Assembly: GCA_030037105.1 (NCBI GenBank)
Contig: JASHRY010000050.1
Span: 1 to 21,558 of the forward strand
Source: Xanthobacteraceae bacterium
Lineage (GTDB): Bacteria; Pseudomonadota; Alphaproteobacteria; Rhizobiales; Xanthobacteraceae
Length of the DNA: 21,558 nucleotides
Direction of reading: 5' to 3'
Shown: piece after piece, positions 8,391-15,384 of the stretch
Layout: each line of letters opens with the position of its first letter
Numbering within the stretch: position 1 is the first letter of the stretch
The notes under the pieces: generated by a model
The model's database searches: none
Seen by the model: the letters and a program-made list of their open reading frames with translations, nothing else
Told to the model about the DNA's origin: nothing
Translations under genes and position numbers: made by a program

Positions 8391-8969
8391 TCAGCGGTTC
8401 TGGCCCGGCCGCCAGAGCACGTCGCGCGCACCCTTGTCGTTGACGTGGCGGGCGGCGACGAACAGGAAATCGGACAGGCGATTGACGTATTTCAGCACTT
8501 CGGGCGTGACGCTCTCGCCCGCTTTGTCCTTGAGCTCGGCGATCAGGCGCTCGGCGCGCCGGCATATCGTGCGGGCAAGATGCAGATAAGCCGAAGCCGC
8601 GCTCCCGCCCGGAAGGACGAACGAGCGGAGCGGCGCCAGTGCGGCATTGAGCCGGTCGATCTCGCTTTCGAGCCAGGTGACCTGCGCCGCGGTGACCGCG
8701 AGCCGCGCGCCGCCCGGACCCTTGCCCTTTCCCGGCGTGCACAGATCGGCGCCGAGGTCGAAGAGATCGTTCTGGATGCGGCCTAGCGCGGCTTCGAGTG
8801 CGGCGTCAGCGCCGGTGTAAAGCCGCGCGATGCCGATCGCCGCATTGGCCTCATCGAGCGTGCCGTAGGCGGCGATGCGCAGATCGTATTTCTTGCGCCG
8901 CTCGCCGCTGCCGAGCGCGGTAGTGCCGTCGTCGCCGGTGCGGGTGTAAATACGGTTCAAGACGACCAT
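8391..8969 (-). CDS. pduO: PduO-type ATP:cob(I)alamin adenosyltransferase
   Basis: This enzyme transfers adenosine from ATP to cob(I)alamin (or the corrinoid precursor) to give adenosylcobalamin. The 192-residue protein starts [19 protein letters not shown], which contains the N-terminal ATP-binding loop TGDDGTT. It continues with [20 protein letters not shown], the helical-bundle arginines in [12 protein letters not shown], and the C-terminal [12 protein letters not shown]. All are hallmarks of the PduO/MMAB type rather than CobA or EutT. It is first in the same-strand run leading to SDR, etfB, etfA and hbdA. Adenosylcobalamin is the cofactor of ethylmalonyl-CoA and methylmalonyl-CoA mutases, which fits the ccr and mcd genes nearby. 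Confidence 0.94.
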   Translation of the reverse strand: MVVLNRIYTRTGDDGTTALGSGERRKKYDLRIAAYGTLDEANAAIGIARLYTGADAALEAALGRIQNDLFDLGADLCTPGKGKGPGGARLAVTAAQVTWLESEIDRLNAALAPLRSFVLPGGSAASAYLHLARTICRRAERLIAELKDKAGESVTPEVLKYVNRLSDFLFVAARHVNDKGARDVLWRPGQNR

Positions 8970-9064
8970 ACGAGTCTCATGCGCGCCTTCCTACCCAGTC
9001 CGCCGCCCGCGTCGCTTCCCGAGCCAGGGCCGGCCCCGCCCGGCTCATCCTAGCCCGATTGATC

Positions 9065-9730
9065 TCAAAATGCGTAGCTGAAGCGGACGCCATAATTATT
9101 CAGGCCTTGGTTGCTTCCTGTCACGGTCTGATTGGTGCCGCAGTCCACGCCAAACAACCCCTTGCCGTTCGACAAATGCTCAAAGGTGCCCATCACCTCC
9201 CAATGCCGGTTGATAGGCACGCCAAGCGAGACGCCGGCATGAAAAAGGACGGGACAACCGAGGCCGGAGAGCGTCGGCGTGGCGACCAGACTGCCATTGT
9301 GTATGGCCGCACCGAGGAACGGCTCGAAAAATAGCCACGGCGTGATTGGCAGCGTGATAACGCCATCGGCGTAAGCGTAACTGGTCTTGCCCCAAAGATT
9401 GAGATTGCCGCCGATCTGCAAACGGGGCAGCAGGTTGGCCCAGTATCCAGGCGCGCCGACGTTCAATCGAGGCGTCACGATCGCTGCACTGATGTCCGCC
9501 GTGTTCGGATCAATGCTTCCTTCGCGATGGTAGAAGACTCCAAAGCGCGCTTCGAACGTTTGGCCGGGCTCAGGGGTGAAATTCGGGACATCGGCAGGCG
9601 CCGAAGGCGCCAGACCATCGCACCGCGCCGCCGGAACGGCAGCCAAATAGGCCATAGCCGCGACCGGCAGCGCGATGTGGACGGTCGTCCAGATTCGTCC
9701 GCGGCGCGCTCTGCAATCGTTAGAACCCAT
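9065..9730 (-). CDS. PagL-like acyloxyacyl hydrolase (outer membrane)
   Basis: This is a predicted outer-membrane beta-barrel of 221 residues in the lipid A 3-O-deacylase/acyloxyacyl hydrolase family. A signal peptide is visible (charged residues 1-14, hydrophobic core about 17-34). Alternating strands such as FEARFGVFYHRE and LQIGGNLNLWG follow, and the chain ends with an aromatic FSYAF, the usual barrel terminus. The family active site HxSN is present as EHLSNGKG (His185, Ser187, Asn188), and the later NxGxE-type motif appears as NQGLN, with Asn211 where the catalytic acid is expected. The start at 9730 overlaps the last codons of a broken tandem copy. It separates the HIG1-type gene from pduO. 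Enzyme activity is uncertain because of the altered acidic position. Confidence 0.72.
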   Translation of the reverse strand: MGSNDCRARRGRIWTTVHIALPVAAMAYLAAVPAARCDGLAPSAPADVPNFTPEPGQTFEARFGVFYHREGSIDPNTADISAAIVTPRLNVGAPGYWANLLPRLQIGGNLNLWGKTSYAYADGVITLPITPWLFFEPFLGAAIHNGSLVATPTLSGLGCPVLFHAGVSLGVPINRHWEVMGTFEHLSNGKGLFGVDCGTNQTVTGSNQGLNNYGVRFSYAF

Positions 9731-9793
9731 AGTCGACGCCGTAACTATTCAGGCCCCCGTTGCATTCTGTTGCGGCGTCGGCGCACGTCCGCC
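9720..9793 (-). pseudogene. C-terminal stub of a tandem copy of the PagL-like gene
   Basis: The minus-strand frame ends CNGGLNSYGVDYGF and a stop at 9720, which parallels the intact neighbour's end SNQGLNNYGVRFSYAF. The DNA match is direct: 9735-9769 and 9086-9120 agree at 28 of 35 positions without gaps. Farther upstream the frame has no HxSN motif and no recognisable barrel strands, so only the 3' tail of a former duplicate remains. The intact gene's ATG lies inside this tail (ATGGGTTCTAA). Confidence 0.72.
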
Positions 9794-9976
9794 ACGCACC
9801 GAACGGATACAGCGGATAAAGCCGACAAAACGGTGACGACGTTTGATCCCAATCCGTGAACGCGCACGCCGTCGAACCCTCAGCCTTTCGGGAAACTAGA
9901 CGACCTTCCGGCGGCATGACAATGCCGGGGCGTCACTCGCCGCATTTTCATTAACCTTTGGCGAACGCCTTTCACG

Positions 9977-10171
9977 TCAGCGGCCCAAGGCCCAGACGGT
10001 GAACATGATGATGACGATGGCCACGAATTGCAGCAGCACGCGCAACCGCATCAACTTCTGCGAGGTGTTGGGTGAGCCGCCGCGCATCATGTTCCAAAGG
10101 CCCAGCAGCAGCACCACCACGACCGCGCCGACCGCGATCGGCACAAGGCCGTGAGACAGGAACCCGGACAT
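9977..10171 (-). CDS. HIG1-type twin-transmembrane small protein
   Basis: This 64-residue inner-membrane protein has two helices (about residues 8-26 and 46-62) joined by the conserved basic loop NMMRGGSPNTSQKLMRLRV. The loop and the QFVAIVIIM segment identify the HIG1 domain family, whose mitochondrial members associate with respiratory complexes. The bacterial function is not well established. Starts are possible at GTG 10180 or ATG 10171; I use the ATG because MSGFL matches the common family N-terminus. It is encoded on the same strand as pduO, which I recall as its usual neighbour in Bradyrhizobium, but the PagL-like gene and its broken copy separate them here. Confidence 0.85.
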   Translation of the reverse strand: MSGFLSHGLVPIAVGAVVVVLLLGLWNMMRGGSPNTSQKLMRLRVLLQFVAIVIIMFTVWALGR

Positions 10172-10183
10172 GGGCGGCACTTG

Positions 10184-10215
10184 TAGCCCGGATCGAGCGG
10201 CGGCGAAATCGGGAA
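10184..10215. repeat. Short dispersed repeat upstream of the HIG1-type gene
   Basis: TAGCCCGGATCGAGCGG followed by CGGCGAAATCGGGA has the layout of the common TAGCCCGGATnnAGCGnAGCGnAATCCGGGA intergenic element. The outer arms CCCGAT/ATCGGG pair imperfectly. It lies in the 126-bp gap between the mcd stop and the HIG1-type start. Confidence 0.55.
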
Positions 10216-10297
10216 ACGGCGCGTGCGCCCATAGGCCGCTTTCCGCGTGTCGCCGTGCGCCGGCGAATCGCGGCGAAATCCGGCACCACTGACGAAT

Positions 10298-11974
10298 TCA
10301 GTTCGACCCGTCGAGCAAACGCCGCGCGATCACCTGCGCCTGAATTTCGGCGGCGCCCTCGAAAATATTGAGGATGCGGGCGTCGCAGAGAATGCGCGAG
10401 ACGGGAAATTCGAGCGCAAAACCGTTGCCGCCATGGATCTGCACGGCATTGTCGGCCGCCGCCCAGGCGACGCGCGCGGCGAGAAGCTTGGCCATGCCGG
10501 CTTCGAGGTCGCAGCGGCGCCCGGAATCCTTCTGCCGCGCCGCATGGTAGGTGAGCTGCCGCGCGATCATGATCTCGGCCGCCATCATGGCGAGCTTGTC
10601 GGCGACGCGCGGAAAATTGGCGATCGGCTCGCCGAACTGCACGCGCGTCAACGCGTAGCCGAGCGCCTGCTCGAGCGCCGCCTGCGCCACGCCGACGGCG
10701 CGCGCCGCGGTCTGGATGCGCGCCGATTCAAAGGTCGCCATGAGCTGCTTGAAGCCGAGCCCTTCGACCCCGCCCAGCAGATTCTCGGCCTTCACCGCGA
10801 AGCCGTCGAAGGCGATCTCGTATTCCTTCATGCCGCGATAGCCGAGCACCTCGATCTCGGTGCCGGACATGCCCGCGGCCGGGAAGGGCTGCTCATCGCT
10901 GCCGCGCGGCTTTTCCGCGAGCAGCATGGAGAGGCCGCGATAGCCCTGCTCGGCCGGATTGGTGCGCACCAAGAGCGTCATCAAATCGGCGCGCACCGGA
11001 TGCGTGATCCAGGTCTTGTTGCCGTAGACCTTGTAGGCGTCGCCCTGGCGCACCGCGCGGGTCTTGAGCGAAGCGAGGTCGGAACCGGTATTCGGCTCGG
11101 TGAACACCGCCGTCGGCAACACTTCGCCCGAGGCAATTTTCGGCAGCCATTTGCGCTTCTGCTCTTCGGTGCCGCTGCCGAGAATGAGTTCGGCCGCGAT
11201 CTCGGAACGGGTGCCGAGGCTGCCGACGCCGATATAGCCGCGCGAGAGCTCCTCGGAGACCACGCACATCGATTCCTTGCCGAGCCCCATGCCGCCGTAA
11301 TCCTCGGGGATGGTGAGGCCGAACACGCCAAGTTCCGACATTTGCGCAATGACGTCGAGCGGGATGTAGCTGTTGCGCAGATGCCATTGCTGCGCATGCG
11401 GCACGACCTTGTCGTCGGCAAACTTGTGCATCTCCTCGCGGATCGCGTCGAGCGTCTCGTCAAGGCCGCAGGCGCCGACGGTCGCCTCCTGCCGCGACCG
11501 CATCAGCGCGGCAAGCCGCGCCCGATTTTGCGCGGTATTGCCCGAGGCGATCAGATGCTCGATCGCCGGCATCACGCGCGCCGTCACCGCCGCGGAGTTG
11601 AGACCAAGTTCGGCAAGACGCGCGATCTCGCTTTGGCTCATGGGAATGCCGCCCATGATCTGCGCCAGGTATTCGCCGGCGCCGATGCGCACGAGGAGTC
11701 CCTCGATTTCGCCGAAATTGCCGGTTCCCGCGAGGCGTTGCGCATAATCCGCGAGCTGCCGCAGCGCCTCAATATAGGTCGCGAGCCAGGCAAGCCCGTG
11801 CGTGGCGCGTTGCTCGCGGTTGAACAGGCGCGAGGACGGGCGACCCGCGACCGTCACCCGGTCCGAGACCGCGCGGCGGGCATCGGCGAACAAGGATTCG
11901 ACGGCTCCAACCGCTTGGCGAAGCGCGCTTATCACGTCTTCACCAGCGACCACTGCGGATGCGGCAAGCGGCAT
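10298..11974 (-). CDS. mcd: (2S)-Methylsuccinyl-CoA dehydrogenase (extended acyl-CoA dehydrogenase)
   Basis: This FAD enzyme is predicted to oxidise (2S)-methylsuccinyl-CoA to mesaconyl-CoA in the ethylmalonyl-CoA pathway, passing electrons to ETF. The 558-residue product is far longer than ordinary acyl-CoA dehydrogenases (about 380) because of an N-terminal region of about 170 residues. That region contains THGLAWLATYIEALRQL and GEYLAQIMGGIPMSQSE, which I associate with Mcd. The core has FTEPNTGSDLAS for flavin and substrate binding, RVQFGEPIANFPRV, QIHGGNGF, and the catalytic base in NIFEGAAEIQ (Glu539). The start at 11974 lacks a strong ribosome binding site. The upstream region carries a palindrome shared with ccr. 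The nearby ccr, etfBA and pduO genes support the specific Mcd call over a generic acyl-CoA dehydrogenase. Confidence 0.9.
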   Translation of the reverse strand: MPLAASAVVAGEDVISALRQAVGAVESLFADARRAVSDRVTVAGRPSSRLFNREQRATHGLAWLATYIEALRQLADYAQRLAGTGNFGEIEGLLVRIGAGEYLAQIMGGIPMSQSEIARLAELGLNSAAVTARVMPAIEHLIASGNTAQNRARLAALMRSRQEATVGACGLDETLDAIREEMHKFADDKVVPHAQQWHLRNSYIPLDVIAQMSELGVFGLTIPEDYGGMGLGKESMCVVSEELSRGYIGVGSLGTRSEIAAELILGSGTEEQKRKWLPKIASGEVLPTAVFTEPNTGSDLASLKTRAVRQGDAYKVYGNKTWITHPVRADLMTLLVRTNPAEQGYRGLSMLLAEKPRGSDEQPFPAAGMSGTEIEVLGYRGMKEYEIAFDGFAVKAENLLGGVEGLGFKQLMATFESARIQTAARAVGVAQAALEQALGYALTRVQFGEPIANFPRVADKLAMMAAEIMIARQLTYHAARQKDSGRRCDLEAGMAKLLAARVAWAAADNAVQIHGGNGFALEFPVSRILCDARILNIFEGAAEIQAQVIARRLLDGSN

Positions 11975-12024
11975 GCGCGCGACTCAAGGCTCGATCGGAC
12001 GACCCGGACTGCTGTCAACCTTAT

Positions 12025-12040
12025 GCGTGCAGTGCACAAA
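12025..12040 (-). promoter_or_regulatory. Candidate PhaR-like operator upstream of mcd
   Basis: GTGCAGTGCAC (12027-12037) is a palindrome around one central base, about 55 bp upstream of the mcd start. With its flank it reads TGCAGTGCACAA, which fits the PhaR consensus TGCRNYGCASMA that I recall from Bradyrhizobium diazoefficiens. On the minus strand it lies between a possible -35 (TTGGCT) and -10 (TAAGGT) 17 bases apart, a typical repressor position. The promoter elements are weak guesses. Confidence 0.5.
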
Positions 12041-12074
12041 AGCCAATCCGGACGGACCGAATTCTTGCTAAATC

Positions 12075-12087
12075 TTAACCAATTTAA
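12075..12087 (+). promoter_or_regulatory. TTAA-type element upstream of the chemoreceptor gene
   Basis: TTAACCAATTTAA is an A+T-rich inverted repeat in an otherwise G+C-rich region, about 65 bp before the chemoreceptor start. TTAACCAA differs by one base from the CtrA half-site TTAACCAT. CtrA commonly controls motility and chemotaxis genes in alphaproteobacteria. The spacing between the two TTAA halves is five bases, not the canonical seven, so this is only a candidate. Confidence 0.3.
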
Positions 12088-12152
12088 GTTTTGCTGGCCG
12101 GCGGACCGCGGCCGACGTCGCGGCGAGCACGTTTCCGGCGCTTCGGTCGCTA

Positions 12153-14132
12153 ATGCATATTTTCTCCAAATTATCCGTTCGCGCCCGCATCATTGCGCTC
12201 GCCGCCATTCCAGTTTTCGGATTTCTCAGCATCGGCGTCGCCTACATTGGTGGCGATGACGAGTTCGGCACCGCCTTCGACAGCGTCCGCCGCAATACCG
12301 AAGTCGCCGACGCAAGCCGCGATCTCAAGACCGGGCTCTTGCTGATGCGCGCTGCCACCACCCAATTCGTCGCGCATCCCTCCGAAGATCAGGTCAGAAA
12401 TTTTGCCGAGGGCGAGGCGCTGGCGCTGCAATGTCTCGACCGCCTTGCAGCCGCGCTCACGGCTTCGCAGCAGGACATGATCGCCCCGTTGCGCACCACG
12501 GTGGAAAACCTCAAAACGAGTTTCGGCACCCTGGTGCGCGAGCAGAAATCGCTGGGTTTCAACGAAACCGAGGGCACCACGGCGCAGCTCATCGCCGCAA
12601 GCAATGCGGTCGAAACGATCATCCACGAGGACTTGTCCTGGGTCGCCGACGTCGACGCGAGCAAGCTCTTGATGTCGCTCTTGACCATGCGGCGCGACGA
12701 GATCGAGTACCGCCTGACGCATGCGCCGGCCGCACAGCGGCATTTCGTTGACGAAATCAAGCACTTCAACAGCTTGTTCGCATCGGTCGATGGCGCCCCC
12801 TCGATGAAGCGGCGGCTGAACGATCAGATCCAGACCTATAACCGGGTTTTCGCGCAATGGGTCGCCGCCACCGACCACATCGAGCCGCTTCTGCAGCAGA
12901 TCGGCCGCGACACCGAGCGCTTGCTGCCCGAGGCAGATCGCATCGTCGAGACGGCGCAGTCCAGTGCCCGCGCCGCAGCGACCGCGCTGGCGGTCTCGCG
13001 GACGCAGATTCGAGACTTCATTCTGTCGATCGGCTGCGCGGCGGTGCTGATCGGTCTCGGCTTGAGCTGGCGCATCGGCCGCAGCATCACGTTTCCGCTG
13101 GAAGGACTTGCGGAGGCGATGACGCAACTCGCCGCGGGCGACACCTCGGCGCCCATTCCCGAGACTCACGCGCACGACGAGATCGGCGCCATGGCTCGTG
13201 CGGTGATCGTCTTCCGCGACACCATGATTGAGCGCGGGCGGCTGGCCGCGGTGGAAACCGAGGCGAATGCGGCGCGCGAGCAGCGCGTCGAGGCGGTCGC
13301 GTCCTTGATCCGGCAATTCCGTACCTCGGTGGAGCAGGCCCTGGCCCGGCTGCACGAGTCCGCCGGACGGCTGGAAAACGCTTCAAGCAGCCTCAATGAA
13401 GCCGCCGACGCGGTCTCCTCCCAGGCGCGCGACGCCGAGGACAGGGTCGGCGCCGCCTCGGTCAATGTAACCACCGTGGCCTCCTCGATCGAGGAGTTGG
13501 CCGCATCGGTCGGCGAGATCGCCGCGCAGACGACGAAATCGACCGACGTCGCCAGCCGCGCCGTTGCCGAATCGCAGCGCACCGTCAAGACCATGTCCGA
13601 ACTCGGCAACGCCGCGAACCGCATCGGCGAGGTGATCGGGCTCATCCAGGCGATCGCCGGCCAGACCAATCTTTTGGCGCTCAATGCCACGATCGAGGCG
13701 GCGCGCGCCGGCGAGGCCGGCCGCGGCTTCGCTGTCGTCGCCTCCGAAGTCAAATCGCTCGCGGCGCAAACGGCGCGGGCGACCGAGGACATCGCGGCTC
13801 AGATCGGTTCGATGCAGTCGGCGACGGCGGATGCGACGCAGGCGATCGAGCAGGTCTCTTCGATCATCCACGACATGTCGACGATCGCCTCGGCCGTCGC
13901 CGCCACCGTCGAGGAGCAGACCAATGCCGTGACCTCGATCGCCGAGGGGGTCAACCGCGCCTCGTGCGAGGCGCGAAACGGCGCCGAGGTCATCAGCCGC
14001 GTCGCCGACACCAGCACCGTCGCGCGCGCCACGGCGGCTGACGTCAAGGCGCTCGCCGATGCGCTTTCGATCGAAGCCGAAAGTCTGCAGACCGAGGTGC
14101 GCCGCTTCCTCGCCAACGTGCAGGCCGCATAG
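12153..14132 (+). CDS. Methyl-accepting chemotaxis protein
   Basis: This 659-residue transmembrane chemoreceptor signals through CheW/CheA. Visible in order are the first membrane helix (residues about 12-33), an all-helical periplasmic sensor domain of about 255 residues with no PAS or Cache-like motifs, the second helix (about 289-306), and HAMP (308-360). The cytoplasmic coiled coil has its highly conserved hairpin tip around [33 protein letters not shown] (about 498-530). The long two-helix sensor could be of the HBM type, which is inferred from length and helicity only. No C-terminal CheR-tethering pentapeptide (NWETF type) is present; the protein ends [10 protein letters not shown]. It is transcribed divergently from mcd across a 178-bp gap. 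No che genes are in the window, and the ligand is unknown. Confidence 0.94.
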   Translation: MHIFSKLSVRARIIALAAIPVFGFLSIGVAYIGGDDEFGTAFDSVRRNTEVADASRDLKTGLLLMRAATTQFVAHPSEDQVRNFAEGEALALQCLDRLAAALTASQQDMIAPLRTTVENLKTSFGTLVREQKSLGFNETEGTTAQLIAASNAVETIIHEDLSWVADVDASKLLMSLLTMRRDEIEYRLTHAPAAQRHFVDEIKHFNSLFASVDGAPSMKRRLNDQIQTYNRVFAQWVAATDHIEPLLQQIGRDTERLLPEADRIVETAQSSARAAATALAVSRTQIRDFILSIGCAAVLIGLGLSWRIGRSITFPLEGLAEAMTQLAAGDTSAPIPETHAHDEIGAMARAVIVFRDTMIERGRLAAVETEANAAREQRVEAVASLIRQFRTSVEQALARLHESAGRLENASSSLNEAADAVSSQARDAEDRVGAASVNVTTVASSIEELAASVGEIAAQTTKSTDVASRAVAESQRTVKTMSELGNAANRIGEVIGLIQAIAGQTNLLALNATIEAARAGEAGRGFAVVASEVKSLAAQTARATEDIAAQIGSMQSATADATQAIEQVSSIIHDMSTIASAVAATVEEQTNAVTSIAEGVNRASCEARNGAEVISRVADTSTVARATAADVKALADALSIEAESLQTEVRRFLANVQAA

Positions 14133-14436
14133 CCTAAAATATAGCCCGGGTCGCGTGCAGCGAGACCCGGTAACGGCGTTTGAAGCCGCATTGCGTTCCC
14201 GGATTTCGACTTCGCTCAGTCCAGGCGACGCGTTGCCGTTGCTTAAGATCGGAGGTGCACCCATTGCATCGCACGGTCTGCGCATCAATTTTGCCGTTTG
14301 ATTTTGCGTGCACAAGCGTTGAGGAGGCAGCAGGCCCCTACCTCTGCGGAGGCGGGGGGCGCACTGGAGATGGACTTCGCCCGCGCCGCGCAATGACGTA
14401 TCCGCGTGGCCCGGTGCCGTCGTGGAGAGCTCCGCG
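14133..14436. repeat. Gene-free stretch with palindromic repeats after the chemoreceptor gene
   Basis: AGCCCGGGTCGCGTGCAGCG followed by AGACCCGGTAACGG (14144-14175) forms a hairpin with 7-bp arms CCGGGTC (14146-14152) and GACCCGG (14164-14170). Next comes GCGTTCCCGGATTTCGACTTCGCT and CAGTCCAGGCGACG (14194-14230), a degenerate relative of the same dispersed GCCCGGnT...AnCCGGG family. The first hairpin, 13 bp after the stop codon, could help end the chemoreceptor transcript, but no T-run follows it. The remaining 200 bp shows no supported gene. Confidence 0.55.
14424..14429 (+). promoter_or_regulatory. Shine-Dalgarno supporting a TTG start for the YihY/BrkB gene
   Basis: GGAGAG is followed by seven bases and TTG at 14437. 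The alternative GTG at 14422 partly overlaps this site and has no purine-rich element upstream. Confidence 0.55.
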
Positions 14437-15327
14437 TTGAACACGATCCGCCTGTGCTATCGCGTCGCCATGGACGCCTTCTATCGGTTCAATGCCGATG
14501 ACGGCTGGGCAATCGCCAGCCACATCGCGCTGTCGGTGTTGATGGCGATGTTTCCCTTTCTCATCGTCGTGGGGGCGCTCGCCGGTTTCATCGGCTCCGC
14601 CGGTCTTGCCGACGAGGTCGCCCGCCTGATCGTCGCCGCCTGGCCGCGGCAGGTCGCCGACCCGATCACCGGCGAGATTCACCGCGTGCTCACCACCGCG
14701 CGCGGCGACGTGCTCACCGCCGGCTTCGTGCTCGCGGTCTATTTCTCCTCGAGCGGCATCGAAAGCCTGCGCATCGGCCTCAATCGCGCTTACGGGCTGA
14801 ACGAGCGGCGAAGCTGGTGGCTGCTGCGGCTCGAATCGATCGGCTACGTGCTCATCGCCGCCGCCGCGCTGCTGGCACTCTCCTTTCTGGTCGTGCTCGG
14901 TCCGCTCATGTTCGAGGAGACGCTGCGCTATGTATCCTGGATCGAGCCGCTCGAATCGCACTACAATTTCGCGCGTTTTGTACTCGCCGGCATCGTCCTG
15001 GCGGTGGCCTTGATGATCCTGCATATATGGTTGCCGGCCGGACGGCGGCGGCTCGCCCGAATCTGGCCCGGCATCTTGGCGACGCTTGCCCTCTGGCTCG
15101 CCTGCGGCTTCGCCTTCGGCCGTTATCTGGCGGATTTTGCCGGCAACTACGTCACCTATTACGCCGGCCTCGCCTCGGCGATGATCGCGCTGGTGTTTCT
15201 TTATTTCACCGCCTGGATCTTCATTTATGGCGGCGAACTCAACGCCGCGATCGCCCGCGTGCGCGAGGGGGAAACAGGCGCTTCCAACATCCTCCCCCGC
15301 GCGACCGGGGACGGGGGCCACCCATAG
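14437..15327 (+). CDS. YihY/BrkB-family inner membrane protein
   Basis: This polytopic inner-membrane protein of 296 residues has about six hydrophobic helices and belongs to the YihY (virulence factor BrkB) family. Its biochemical role is not established, despite old ribonuclease BN and serum-resistance labels. Family features are visible: FNADDGWAIASHIALSVLMAMFPF near the N-terminus, YFSSSGIESLRIGLNRAYG, the RRRLARIWPG loop, and YYAGLASAMIALVFLYFTAWIFIYGGELNA near the C-terminus. I use the TTG at 14437 because GGAGAG lies seven bases upstream. A GTG at 14422 in the same frame overlaps that ribosome binding site and has none of its own. The gene is convergent with ccr, with 57 bp between the stops. 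Confidence 0.88.
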   Translation: MNTIRLCYRVAMDAFYRFNADDGWAIASHIALSVLMAMFPFLIVVGALAGFIGSAGLADEVARLIVAAWPRQVADPITGEIHRVLTTARGDVLTAGFVLAVYFSSSGIESLRIGLNRAYGLNERRSWWLLRLESIGYVLIAAAALLALSFLVVLGPLMFEETLRYVSWIEPLESHYNFARFVLAGIVLAVALMILHIWLPAGRRRLARIWPGILATLALWLACGFAFGRYLADFAGNYVTYYAGLASAMIALVFLYFTAWIFIYGGELNAAIARVREGETGASNILPRATGDGGHP

Positions 15328-15384
15328 CATGGTGGAAGGAGCCCGGCGCGCCTTAACGTTGTCGCCGCTTCCCCAATATCGGCC

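Noticed and set aside
9019..9045. GAGCC...GGCTC inverted repeat between the PagL-like gene and pduO
   Set aside because: It is almost pure G/C with no T-run and imperfect pairing, so it cannot be told from chance in this base composition.
10247..12259. Plus-strand open frame of 670 codons antisense to mcd
   Set aside because: Its translation is rich in Arg, His, Gly and Ala with no domain, and the opposite strand encodes a complete, motif-bearing dehydrogenase. It is a by-product of high G+C codon use.
14338..15330. Minus-strand open frame of 330 codons opposite the YihY/BrkB gene
   Set aside because: The composition is dominated by charged shadow residues; the plus strand shows membrane helices and family motifs.
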